Assembly (NCBI GenBank): GCA_900550355.1
Contig: URRT01000015.1
Coordinates: forward strand, 1-20,185
Direction: 5' to 3'
DNA from: an uncultured Collinsella sp.
Lineage (GTDB): Bacteria; Actinomycetota; Coriobacteriia; Coriobacteriales; Coriobacteriaceae
Length of the DNA: 20,185 bases
Shown here: positions 8,454 through 16,753 of the stretch, piece after piece
Position numbering within the stretch: position 1 is the stretch's first letter
Layout: every line of letters begins with the position of its first letter
Notes under the pieces: generated by a model
Databases searched by the model: none
The model's input: the letters and a program-made list of their open reading frames with translations, nothing else
Told to the model about the DNA's origin: nothing
Made by a program: the position numbers and the translations under genes

Positions 8454-9911
8454 CTAATCGATCCAGCTGGCCGAAAGCGGGCCGCTGACGATGACCATGA
8501 TGATGAGCACGATGAACACGAAAGCCATCGCGCGGGGAAGCGGGGCTCCCGCAGCGACCTCTTCGCTCGGCTCGCCGGGCAGGCAATAGCCCATCCACTT
8601 GAGGAACCAGGCAAAGGTGGCGACGGTCTCGGCGACCATAATGCACACGAGCACCAGGATCGCGACGTTGCCGGCACCCACAGAGAAGCCGCCGGCGATG
8701 ATCTGGAACTTCGAGAAGAACGTGTTCATGGGCGGCACGCCGGCAATGGCGAGCGCCGCAACACCAAAGCCCACGCCCGAGATCGGGTACTTCTTTACGA
8801 TGCCGCGAAGCTTGGGCAGCATACGCGTGCCGAGCGTAAAGGAGAACGAACCGGCGATCAGGAAGAACAGCGTCTTGGCGAAAGCGTGGTTAAAGATGTG
8901 GCACACGGCGCCATCAAAGGCCAGCTGGCTGCCAAAGACCGAAAGGCCCAGACCAAAGAACACATAGGAGAGCTGGGCGATCGTGGAGAAGGCCAGCAGG
9001 CGCTTCATGTCCTTTTGCGGCAGGTACATAAGGAAACCAAAGAGCATGGTGACCATGGCGTCGATAATGGCGACCCAGCCCACGATCTCGGGAATCTCGC
9101 CGGCAGAGACGAGTGCACGCGCGAACACGCACACGCCGACCTTGACCATCGAGGCACCATGCAGGTAGGCCGAAACAGGCGTCGGCGCCTCCATGGCCGA
9201 AGGCAGCCACATGTACATGGGGACCTGTGCGGACTTGGCCCAGGCCGCAAACAGCACGAGCAAAAGGACGATAGCCTTGAGCTTGGCATCGAGGCCGGCA
9301 ATCGCGGTAATGGCGAAGGTACCGGTGTGGGCAAACACGATGGCGGCGCCCAGATACAGGCCGAGCGCACCGATATGCGTGATGATCAGGGCCTTCATGC
9401 CGGCCTTCTTGGCCGTAGGCGACATGTAGTAGCTGATGAGGCCCCAAGAGCACGCACCCGTGATCTCAAAGAACACGAGCTGGCCCAAAAGGGTCGAGCT
9501 GTACACAAGGCCGGCCATGGCGCCGATGAAGGTCGCGAGGTACGCGTAGAAGCGACGACGCGGCGCGTCGGGATGCTCACGGTTATTCTCGCTCATATAG
9601 GGAATCGAATAGATCACGACAAGCAGGCCGATACCCACAAAGGCGGGCGCGAGCAGCGTGCTCATGCGATCGAAGGTGAATCCCATGACGAGGGTCTGCC
9701 CAAACGAGATCAGGGGGACCTGCGTTTCGGGCATGCCGGCGCCAGCGAAATTCGCGGCGAGGGCGATGGTGCAGACCGTCGAGACGGCGGCACCCAAAAC
9801 GCTGAACCACTTGGTGTACGGACGGGGGAACAGGGCGACGAGCACCGAGGCCACCATCGGGGCCGCGATAGCGACCAAGCCGAGAAGGGACAGACTGACT
9901 GCAAATGACAT
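8454..9911 (-). CDS. hyfD: Hydrogenase-4 membrane subunit HyfD (antiporter-like)
   Basis: 485 residues; E. coli HyfD has 479. A second NuoL/M/N-family antiporter-like subunit. Recognisable blocks are VFFEITGACSWGLISYY, with the glutamate typical of transmembrane helix 5, then MYMWLPSAMEAPTPVSAYLHGASMVK, LPQKDMKRLLAFSTIAQLSY and CHIFNHAFAKTLFFLIAGS. Many membrane helices run throughout. The start at 9911 is preceded by AGAAGGGAG. Together with HyfB and HyfF it gives three antiporter-like modules, as in complex I and E. coli Hyf; the ion carried cannot be told from sequence. Confidence 0.94.
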   Translation of the reverse strand: MSFAVSLSLLGLVAIAAPMVASVLVALFPRPYTKWFSVLGAAVSTVCTIALAANFAGAGMPETQVPLISFGQTLVMGFTFDRMSTLLAPAFVGIGLLVVIYSIPYMSENNREHPDAPRRRFYAYLATFIGAMAGLVYSSTLLGQLVFFEITGACSWGLISYYMSPTAKKAGMKALIITHIGALGLYLGAAIVFAHTGTFAITAIAGLDAKLKAIVLLLVLFAAWAKSAQVPMYMWLPSAMEAPTPVSAYLHGASMVKVGVCVFARALVSAGEIPEIVGWVAIIDAMVTMLFGFLMYLPQKDMKRLLAFSTIAQLSYVFFGLGLSVFGSQLAFDGAVCHIFNHAFAKTLFFLIAGSFSFTLGTRMLPKLRGIVKKYPISGVGFGVAALAIAGVPPMNTFFSKFQIIAGGFSVGAGNVAILVLVCIMVAETVATFAWFLKWMGYCLPGEPSEEVAAGAPLPRAMAFVFIVLIIMVIVSGPLSASWID

Positions 9912-9926
9912 TGTTTCTCCCTTCTC

Positions 9927-10853
9927 CTACACGCCGACGACCACGAAGACAAACGCCAGAACGGCGATGCCCACGACGGCCCAGGTCTGATTGCCGAGCA
10001 CCTTAAAACGCGAGCGCGAGCAGGAGTTCTCGATCACGCCGCATACGACAAAGTCGATCAGGCACTTCACCAGGAAGATGACTGCGCCCAGAACAGCGGC
10101 GGTGCCCACGGTCGCGGGCTCGCCCCAGGGGACGAAGATCGCGCAGAACCAAGCGACGACCAGGACCTGTTTCATGGACATGGCAAGCTTGGCCATGGCG
10201 AGCGACGGGCCGGAAAGCTCGGCGAGCGGACCTTCCTGAAGCTCCTGCTCGGCCTCGGCCTGATCAAAGGGCAGCTTGCCGAGTTCCATGTAACAGGCAA
10301 TCGCAAAGGCGATGCCGGCGAGGATCACGGCGACCGGCGCGTCGATCGCGCCCGTCATGATGTGCTGACCCATAGTGGCGATGTCGGTTGAGCCGCACAC
10401 CAGGGCGGCGGCAAACAGCGCCAGCAGCATGGACGGCTCGATGAGCACGCTCATGAGCAGCTCGCGGACGCCGCCGATACCGGCGTAGGCGTTGGACGAA
10501 TCCACACCGCAGAGGGCGAAGAAGAAGCGGGCGAGCGCCAGGCTGTACATGATGGTGATGGCGTCACCAAAGACCGGGATGGGGCTTTGTGCCGTAAAGA
10601 GCGGCAGGCCCATCGCGAGCATAAAGGCGACGGCGAAGAACAGCGGCGGCATGATGCGCAGCGCAAAGCTCGCATCCTCGCTCTGGGACTCGGGGCGCGC
10701 AAAGAGCTTGGCCAGGTCGCGGTAGTCCTGCATGATGCTGGGGCCGCGACGGTTGTGCATCTTGGCGCGGATCACGCGGCCGAGACCGGAGAAGAACGGT
10801 GCGACGGCCATGACGACCACGCCCTGCAGAACGGCAAGTACGATGTTGTTCAT
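9927..10853 (-). CDS. hyfC: Hydrogenase-4 membrane subunit HyfC/HycD (NuoH-like)
   Basis: 308 residues; E. coli HyfC has 315. It is the NuoH-family subunit that anchors the peripheral hydrogenase arm to the membrane arm. Signatures are GRVIRAKMHNRRGPSIMQDYRDLAKLFARP near the N-terminus, the region of NuoH that contacts the small subunit, and ELGKLPFDQAEAEQELQEGPLAELSGP in the centre with its conserved acidic residues. About eight hydrophobic helices follow this pattern. The gene lies 12 nt after hyfB and 15 nt before hyfD. Confidence 0.95.
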   Translation of the reverse strand: MNNIVLAVLQGVVVMAVAPFFSGLGRVIRAKMHNRRGPSIMQDYRDLAKLFARPESQSEDASFALRIMPPLFFAVAFMLAMGLPLFTAQSPIPVFGDAITIMYSLALARFFFALCGVDSSNAYAGIGGVRELLMSVLIEPSMLLALFAAALVCGSTDIATMGQHIMTGAIDAPVAVILAGIAFAIACYMELGKLPFDQAEAEQELQEGPLAELSGPSLAMAKLAMSMKQVLVVAWFCAIFVPWGEPATVGTAAVLGAVIFLVKCLIDFVVCGVIENSCSRSRFKVLGNQTWAVVGIAVLAFVFVVVGV

Positions 10854-10865
10854 GCTCTCCCCTCC

Positions 10866-12884
10866 TTAACCCATTTGCACGGCGAGCACGAGGAACACCA
10901 CGAGTGCCGCGACGATATAGCAGATATAGATGCTGTAGTTGCCGCCCTCGAGCTTAGTCGCGAGGTCGGCGAGCTTCTCGACACCCTTATGCGGAGCATC
11001 GACGAGAACCTTGTCGGGTACGGGCTCCACAGCCTCGGCCACACCGGTGAGCTTCTGGAAGAAGTGCGCGATGGACCAGCAGACGGCCGTGCAGCGGTCG
11101 CGCAGCGTGTAGAGCGGCTGCATAAACCAGGACACCTCGGAGGCAAAGGTCGTGGCCACGACGGGCATATGCTCGTTGGGAGCATAGCCGCACGCCCACG
11201 GCTGGGACTTCTGCACCTTGCCGACGGTCTTGAGCTTGCGATAACCGCAGGCAAGGCCGACGAGCACCACGAGCGCAATGGCGATCGCGGGCGTGGAGGT
11301 GGCAGCGCCGGAGTACTGGTTCATGAGCTCCATGCCCTCGGCGGCAAACACGCCACCGTACGGATGCAGCACGGACGCGGCGACATCGACCAGCACGGGC
11401 GCGATCACGGGAGCGCCAATGCCCAGCACGACGCAGATGGCCGCGAGCAGCCCCTGCGCAAACACCATGGGGGCGGGAACCTCCTTGGCATTGGCCGCGG
11501 CCTCGGAGCGGGGCGCGGAGGCAAAGGAGACGCCATAGGCCTTGACGAAGCACGTGACGGCCAGAGCGCCGGTAATGGCAAGCGCGACGGCAGCGAACAC
11601 GGCCACAATCATGACGGCCTTGTCGCCCTGCATGGCGGCATTAAAGAGCGACTGGTAGGTAAACCACTCGGACACAAAGCCGTTGAAGGGCGGGATGGCC
11701 GAGATGGCAAGCGCGCCGACGAGGAAGCAGATGGCCGTTGCCGGCATACGACGGAACAGGCCGCCCATCTTCTCCATATTGCGCGTACCCGTGGAGTACA
11801 GCAGCGCACCGGCGCCCAAGAACAGCTCGCCCTTAAACATCGCGTGGTTAAACGTGTGATAGAGGGCGGCCATCAGAGCCAGGACGGCGATGCCGACCGA
11901 GTTGAGCGCCATAGCGGCCATGGAGGCGCCGACGCCGAGCAGAATGATGCCGATGTTCTCGACGGAGTGATAGGCCAGCAGGCGCTTGATGTCATGCTCC
12001 TGCAGGGCGAAGGCCACGCCGAGGACCGACGAGATCGCACCGAAGACCATGACCATAAGACCCCACCAGACCTGAACGCCCGAAGCGGAGAGCAGGTCGA
12101 GGCCCACTTTGAGGATGCCGAAGATACCGATCTTGATCATGCCGCCGGACATGAGGGCCGACACGTTGGACGGCGCCTCGGGATGTGCCTTGGGCAGCCA
12201 GCCGTGCAGCGGGATGATACCGGCCTTGGCGCCAAAGCCAAAGAAGGCGAGCACGAAGCACACGGATGCGACCGCGGGGCTAAACTGCGTGGCGCGGAAA
12301 TCCGCAAAGGCAAACGAGCCGCCGGCGAAGTTAGTCATGGTGAGGAAGCTCGCCATGATGAGCACAAAGCCCACGTGCGCGATCACGAAGTAGAGCCAAC
12401 CGCCGTGGATGGAGTTCTCGTTCTCCTCGATCACGACCAGGAAGTACGAGGTCAGCGACATGAGCTCAAAGGCGACCAGGAACCAAAACACGTTGTCGGC
12501 GGTGATGACGAGCATCATGGACGCCACGAAGGTGTTAAAGAAGAAGCCGGCGCGGCCCTTTTTGCCCGGGTACTCATCAAAGTAGTTGAGACCGTAGATC
12601 GAGCCGGCAAACGCGAGCACCGAGATGAGCGCCACGAACAGGCCGGACAGCTGGTTGAGCAGCAGCTGGAAATGGGCAAACGGGAAGAACACGATGGTGT
12701 CGACCGACGTGACATCGCCCAGCACGGCCTGGATACCGGCCACAAACGAAAGCACCGCGGCGACGGCGCCGATAAGGCAGCCGGCGGTCTTGGCGGCGTT
12801 ATCGGCCTTGATCAGCAGAACCGAGGCGAGCGCACCGATGCACGAGACGGCAAGCGATGCGATAAACAGCGTCATGCTATCCAT
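10866..12884 (-). CDS. hyfB: Hydrogenase-4 membrane subunit HyfB/HycC (antiporter-like)
   Basis: 672 residues, the same length as E. coli HyfB. A NuoL/M-like antiporter subunit: YGLNYFDEYPGKKGR, AFELMSLTSYFLVVIEE (with the helix-5 Glu), HGWLPKAHPEAPSNVSALMSGGMIK, LQEHDIKRLLAYHSVENIG and YHTFNHAMFKGELFLGAGA are present in order. A polar segment after about residue 550 (WACGYAPNEHMPVVATTFASE) and a final hydrophobic helix ending VLAVQMG are typical of the HycC/HyfB C-terminus. The ATG at 12884 overlaps the end of hyfA by 8 bases, so translation is probably coupled. Confidence 0.95.
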   Translation of the reverse strand: MDSMTLFIASLAVSCIGALASVLLIKADNAAKTAGCLIGAVAAVLSFVAGIQAVLGDVTSVDTIVFFPFAHFQLLLNQLSGLFVALISVLAFAGSIYGLNYFDEYPGKKGRAGFFFNTFVASMMLVITADNVFWFLVAFELMSLTSYFLVVIEENENSIHGGWLYFVIAHVGFVLIMASFLTMTNFAGGSFAFADFRATQFSPAVASVCFVLAFFGFGAKAGIIPLHGWLPKAHPEAPSNVSALMSGGMIKIGIFGILKVGLDLLSASGVQVWWGLMVMVFGAISSVLGVAFALQEHDIKRLLAYHSVENIGIILLGVGASMAAMALNSVGIAVLALMAALYHTFNHAMFKGELFLGAGALLYSTGTRNMEKMGGLFRRMPATAICFLVGALAISAIPPFNGFVSEWFTYQSLFNAAMQGDKAVMIVAVFAAVALAITGALAVTCFVKAYGVSFASAPRSEAAANAKEVPAPMVFAQGLLAAICVVLGIGAPVIAPVLVDVAASVLHPYGGVFAAEGMELMNQYSGAATSTPAIAIALVVLVGLACGYRKLKTVGKVQKSQPWACGYAPNEHMPVVATTFASEVSWFMQPLYTLRDRCTAVCWSIAHFFQKLTGVAEAVEPVPDKVLVDAPHKGVEKLADLATKLEGGNYSIYICYIVAALVVFLVLAVQMG

Positions 12885-13494
12885 TGTTTACGCTCCCTTC
12901 TGCTTTCTCGGACAGGCCCTGGGCCACAGCGGTAACGTCGACGACCGGACCGTTTTCGATCGAGCGCAGGCGCTTGGCCTCGTCGAGCTCGCGATCGGCC
13001 GCGCCACCCATGACGGTCAGCGCCTTGGTAGGGCACGCCGCCACACAATGCGGGCCGTCCGGATCGAATGCGCACAGGTCGCACTTGACGGCGCAGGTGT
13101 ACTGACCGGGCGCCCACGTAAGCAGGCTGCTCAGGGACTTAGGATACGAAGGCGTCGGGTCGCACATGCCTGCGACGCCGGCGATAGACGTGCCATCGGG
13201 ATGGATGGCACCGAAGGGGCACGCGATGGCGCACAGCCTGCACCCGATGCACTCCTGCTCCTTGACGTGGATGCGGTCGCCATCGTGCTCGATGGCATTC
13301 ACCGGGCAGACCTCGGCGCAGGGGGCACCCTCGCAATGGTGGCAGGCAAGGGCGGCCGAAATACCGCCGGTCTTCACGAGCGCCAGGCGCGGCGTATCCT
13401 GAAGACCCTGCATCCGGTGGGCGTCGGCACAGGCGGACTGGCATGTTCCGCAGCCGATGCACCTCTCCGGGTTGATGTCGATGAAGCGGTTCAT
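12877..13494 (-). CDS. hyfA: Hydrogenase-4 ferredoxin-like subunit HyfA/HycB
   Basis: 205 residues, equal to E. coli HyfA. An electron-transfer protein with sixteen cysteines in four cluster motifs: Cys12/15/18/22, Cys51/54/59/63, Cys82/85/88/92 and Cys138/141/150/154, the HycB/HydN/NrfC layout. It should accept electrons from FdhF and pass them to HyfH. I chose the ATG at 13494 because AAGGAAGTG, one mismatch from ideal, stands right before it. A GTG at 13500 in frame lies within that site and is unlikely. The hyfA stop overlaps hyfB. A hairpin in the gap after fdhF separates this gene from the formate dehydrogenase part of the operon. Confidence 0.94.
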   Translation of the reverse strand: MNRFIDINPERCIGCGTCQSACADAHRMQGLQDTPRLALVKTGGISAALACHHCEGAPCAEVCPVNAIEHDGDRIHVKEQECIGCRLCAIACPFGAIHPDGTSIAGVAGMCDPTPSYPKSLSSLLTWAPGQYTCAVKCDLCAFDPDGPHCVAACPTKALTVMGGAADRELDEAKRLRSIENGPVVDVTAVAQGLSEKAEGSVNNG

Positions 13495-13516
13495 CCCCAC
13501 TTCCTTTCAAAATAAC

Positions 13517-13551
13517 GGGCCGGTCTCCCGAACGTACGGGACGCCCGGCCC
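13517..13551 (-). terminator. Intercistronic hairpin between fdhF and hyfA
   Basis: A perfect 7-bp stem (GGGCCGG/CCGGCCC) closes a loop that can itself pair (CCCG with CGGG around a TACGTT centre). On the coding strand it is followed by GTTATTTTG, a weak U-tract, and then by the hyfA ribosome site. It could act as a partial terminator or an mRNA-stabilising structure that sets fdhF and hyf transcript levels apart. Confidence 0.5.
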
Positions 13552-13572
13552 AAAAAGCCAACGAGAACGGGA

Positions 13573-15795
13573 CTACACGATTTGATTCACGTGCGCCTCG
13601 TCGTCGAACTTGGCGGCGCCGGGCTCAACGTCCTGGGGAGCGGCGGCGTCGACCAGAGCCTGCTTGAGCTCGGTGTACTGGCGCTCGACTTCGCCCTCGG
13701 CCCAAACCTGGTCGGCGATAGCGTCGACCTGGCAGGCGGAGAACTTGTCCTCGGGCGTGTGCGAGACCGGGTCGACCTTGTGAATGGTCAGCTCGTTGCA
13801 TTTGCCGATCCACCACTGGTAGGTCATGTAGACCGTGCCCTTGTTGATGCGATCGCTCACGTCGGCACGGCTGTATACCTGGCCGCGGCGGCTGTGAATC
13901 GAGACGATGTCGCCATTCTTGATGCCGCGTGCCTCGGCGTCCGCGGGATTCATGCGGACAAAGCCGGGCTCGTCGGCGAGCAGTGCCAGCGTCTTGCAGT
14001 TGCCGGTCATCGAGCGGCAGCTGTAGTGGCCGACCTCGCGGACGGTGCACAGGATGAGCGGGTACTCATCATCGGGAAGCTCGGAGGGCGCCTCCCAGTC
14101 GTGCGCCATCAGGTTGGCGCGGCCGTCCTTGGTGGTGAACTTGCCACCAGCGAACATGTCGGGCGTACCGTGGTCGTTCACATCGGTGCTCTTGACGGGC
14201 CACTGGGCGTAGCCGCCCTCGGGAGCCATCTTCTCGTAGGTCGCGCCCACAAAGTTGGGGCACAGGCTAATGCACTCGTTCCAGATCTGCTCGGTGTTGT
14301 CGTAGTGCATGGGGTAGCCCATACGCGTAGACAGGTCCGCGAAGATCTCCCAGTCGTGACGGCACTCGCCCTTGGGCGGAACGGCCGCGTCAAAGTGCTG
14401 GAAGCTACGGTCGGATGCGGTAAAGACACCCTCGTGCTCGCCCCAAGAGGTAGCGGGCAGGATGACGTCGGCGAGCATGGTCGTCTGCGTCATAAAGATG
14501 TCCTGGCAGATGAACAGATCCAGCTCGGAGAGCGTCTTGCGCATACCGGCCGAATCGGGCTCGGTCTGCACCGGGTCCTCGCCGTAGTTGTAGAAGCAGT
14601 GCACCTTGCCCTCGTCGACCAGGTGGCCCAAGTCGGTGAGCTTGTAGCCCTCCTCGAGCGGGAGCTTTTCCTCGGGCACGCCCCAAGCCTTGGCAAACTT
14701 GGCACGCACTGCCGGGTCGGTGACCTTCTGGTAGCCAGGGTACAGGTTGGGCAGCATGCCCATATCGCAGGAGCCCTGGACGTTGTTCTGGCCACGCACG
14801 GGCGCGAGGCCGGAATTGGGTTTGCCGATCTGGCCGGCAACGCAGGCGATGGAGGCGATGGTGTGCACCGTCTTCAGGTTCTGCTTCTGCTGGCATACGC
14901 CCATACCCCAGCCAATGATGGCAGAGGGCTTCGCCGTGGCGTACATCTCGGCAGCTTGGTGGATCAGCGCGGGCTCGACACCCGTGATGTCCTGTACGGA
15001 TTCGGGAGTGTAGTTCTTGATGGTCTCCCACCATTCGTCAAAGCCGTTCGTGTGCTCGGCGACGAATTCCTTGTCGTAGAGGCCATCGTTGACCAAGCAG
15101 TTGGCAAAGGCGTTGAGGAACGCGACATTGCAACCGTTCTTGATCGGAAGGTAGAGATCGGCGATACGCGCGGTTTCGATATGGCGCGGGTCGGCGACGA
15201 TGATCTTGCAACCCTTTTCTTTGGCTCGCACGATACGCCTTGCGACGATGGGGTGCGAATCGGCAGGGTTATAGCCGAAGAGGAAAATGCAGCCCGCATC
15301 CTCCATACCGGGGATGGAGCATGACATGCAACCTGAACCAACCGTGTCCATCAGACCGAGGACAGTAGGGCCGTGTCAAGTACGGGCGCAGTTGTCCACG
15401 CTGTGGGTGCCGATGCACGCACGCGTAAACTTCTGCATGACGTAGTTCGCCTCATTGCCGCCGCCTCGCGAAGAGCCGGTGGTCATGACAGCGTTAGGAC
15501 CATATTCGTCAATTATGGCCTGCATCTTAGATGCGGTGAAATCCAGTGCCTCGTCCCAGCTTACGCGCTCAAGATCCGCGCCCTTGGTGCGACGGATCAT
15601 CGGGTGCAGTACGCGAGGAGTCAAGATCTTGGTGTCGTTGATGAAGTCGTAGCCGCTCATGCCCTTAAGGCACAGCTCGCTCTGGTTGGTGATGCCGTTG
15701 AGCGGTTCGGTACCCACGACCTGGCCGTTTTGGACCAAGAGGTTAAACTGGCAACCGGCGCCGCAATACGGGCAGATCACTTTATGCTTCTCCAT
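13573..15795 (-). CDS. fdhF: Formate dehydrogenase H, selenocysteine-containing (in-frame TGA at 15376-15378)
   Basis: 740 residues when the TGA at codon 140 is read as selenocysteine; E. coli FdhF has 715 with Sec at the same number. The enzyme oxidises formate to CO2 at a Mo-bis-MGD site and gives electrons to the FHL hydrogenase. The N-terminus has CPYCGAGC and Cys42 (Cys8/11/15/42) and Lys44, identical in spacing to E. coli. Around the TGA the protein reads VDNCART-U-HGPTVLGL, against CARV-U-HGPSVAGL in E. coli. Downstream come FGYNPADSHPI, TQTTMLADVILPATSWGEHEGVFTASDR and the C-terminal MGD-binding barrel (MTYQWWIG). The start at 15795 has AAGGAGGGTG just upstream. Without UGA recoding this looks like two separate genes, which would be a mis-annotation. 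It lies 74 nt after hydN. Confidence 0.97.
15345..15364 (-). promoter_or_regulatory. Bacterial SECIS element of fdhF
   Basis: On the coding strand, 11 nt after the TGA, UGUCC pairs with GGACA and, inside that, UC with GA, presenting a GGUCU apical loop with one unpaired U in the 3' arm. E. coli fdhF has the same 11-nt spacing and the same GGUCU loop with a bulged U. SelB should bind here to insert selenocysteine at codon 140. Confidence 0.88.
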
Positions 15796-15818
15796 GACAC
15801 CCTCCTTCCTTTCTCTGC

Positions 15819-15834
15819 TACCGAATACTCGGTA
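15819..15834. promoter_or_regulatory. Palindrome in the fdhF leader
   Basis: A perfect inverted repeat TACCGA-N4-TCGGTA lies 24 nt before the fdhF ATG, in the 74-nt gap after hydN. It could be an operator for an internal promoter or a small hairpin next to the ribosome site. I cannot assign a regulator. Confidence 0.4.
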
Positions 15835-15869
15835 CTTATTTGACAATCATTGGGCCTGTCGCCCGACGC

Positions 15870-16388
15870 TTACGCCTCGTTTTCGATGGTGGCGCGGGCA
15901 CGCTCGGCAGTCAGTTCTGCCAGACGCTCCTCGTCCACCAGGGTGAGGCCCTTGGTCGGGCACGCCTCGGCACACGCCGGACCGCCGGGACGGTCCACGC
16001 ACAGGTCGCACTTGAGCACGAAGCTCTTAGTCTGCGAACCCACGCGAACGTCGCCCATCAAGACGGGGACCTGCGTGGTCGCCACGCTCACGGCGCCAAA
16101 GGGGCAGGCCATGACGCAGCTCTTGCAACCGATGCAGTTGTCCTCGTTGACGCCGATGCGATGGTTCTTTGGATCAAAGAACAAAGCACCCGTGGGGCAG
16201 GCCTTGGCGCACGGAGCGTCCTCGCAGTGGTGACATGCCACCGGCGCGGAAATCTCGTAGGTGCGCGTTACGCGCAAGCGAGGTGCGGCGATGTTGCCGG
16301 GAATATCGTGTGCCTCGATGCACGCCGCCATGCAGGTTTGACACCCAATGCAGCGTGAAGAATCAGCCACGACTCGTTTATTGCCCAT
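15870..16388 (-). CDS. hydN: Electron transport protein HydN (four [4Fe-4S] ferredoxin)
   Basis: 172 residues; E. coli HydN has 175. Sixteen cysteines form four cluster motifs: Cys13/16/19/23, Cys52/55/60/64, Cys85/88/91/95 and Cys127/130/139/143, with the family blocks APVACHHCEDAPC and LKCDLCVDRPGGPAC. It is the first gene of the operon and is directly followed by fdhF, the same pairing (hydN with formate dehydrogenase H function) known in enterobacteria. It is therefore the likely electron acceptor or assembly partner of FdhF. The ATG at 16388 follows AGGAGGGAGTG; the frame is open further upstream, but no better start is seen there. HycB is the nearest alternative name. Confidence 0.92.
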   Translation of the reverse strand: MGNKRVVADSSRCIGCQTCMAACIEAHDIPGNIAAPRLRVTRTYEISAPVACHHCEDAPCAKACPTGALFFDPKNHRIGVNEDNCIGCKSCVMACPFGAVSVATTQVPVLMGDVRVGSQTKSFVLKCDLCVDRPGGPACAEACPTKGLTLVDEERLAELTAERARATIENEA

Positions 16389-16428
16389 GTTGTTCACTCC
16401 CTCCTGAATCCCATGCCGGAGAGACCCT

Positions 16429-16467
16429 GCCGACGTTGCCCCGGACCGCCCGTGGTCCGGCATCGGC
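16429..16467 (-). promoter_or_regulatory. Structured 5' leader of hydN (candidate cis-regulatory RNA)
   Basis: On the minus strand GCCGA (463-467 in the 16,000s) pairs with UCGGC (429-433). After an asymmetric internal loop (UG against GGCAACG), a perfect 7-bp stem CCGGACC/GGUCCGG is closed by ACGGGC. The element ends 41 nt before the hydN ATG. A CUCUC just downstream could also pair with GGGAG of the ribosome site. The structure is seen directly; a regulatory role is inference, and I cannot assign it to a known riboswitch class by eye. Confidence 0.45.
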
Positions 16468-16566
16468 GTATCGAGTGCATGCGGCGAAACAGGCACTTCG
16501 ATAGAATTCCTCCAACGATATACAGGTTAAATATACGCAGTTGCAGGTGGCAAACTTGAGCATAGG

Positions 16567-16592
16567 CCCTGCAATACGGGTGTATTGCAGGG
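16567..16592. promoter_or_regulatory. 11-bp perfect inverted repeat upstream of hydN
   Basis: CCCTGCAATAC, four bases, then GTATTGCAGGG: a perfect 11-bp dyad, about 180 bp before the hydN ATG. On the plus strand it is followed by GTTTTGG, so it could be a weak terminator for rightward transcription, though no plus-strand gene ends here. An operator for a dimeric regulator of the FHL operon is the other reading. Confidence 0.5.
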
Positions 16593-16753
16593 GTTTTGGC
16601 AGGTTGGAATTATTCTCTAGAAGCTATAAAGGTGAGTGTATTACATGCGTACATCCAAGGGAGATTTCACGCTTGTTTCTGAAGGATGTAGTACGTTTGT
16701 AATATCATTTACGCTCAATTACTCTAGTGCAATAAAGTAGTGGTTGTAAGATT

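Noticed and set aside
4250..8488. Very long plus-strand open frame (1412 codons) opposite hyfE-hyfH
   Set aside because: It is antisense to hyfG, hyfF and hyfE, which match known proteins along their length; the translation is low-complexity (His, Gly, Asp, Arg rich), typical of a GC-rich shadow frame.
13582..15324. 580-codon plus-strand open frame opposite fdhF
   Set aside because: A mirror frame of fdhF with no recognisable domain or ribosome site; the minus strand encodes clear formate dehydrogenase motifs.
15376..15846. Separate short gene ending at the TGA, followed by a second gene starting at 15351
   Set aside because: Both parts are one fdhF; the TGA is at codon 140, the selenocysteine position, with a SECIS-like hairpin after it.
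16548..16562. Sigma-54 or FNR promoter elements for hydN
   Set aside because: The TTTGCCACC...TGCAAC region resembles part of such motifs only loosely; no TGGCAC-N5-TTGC or TTGAT-N4-ATCAA match was found.
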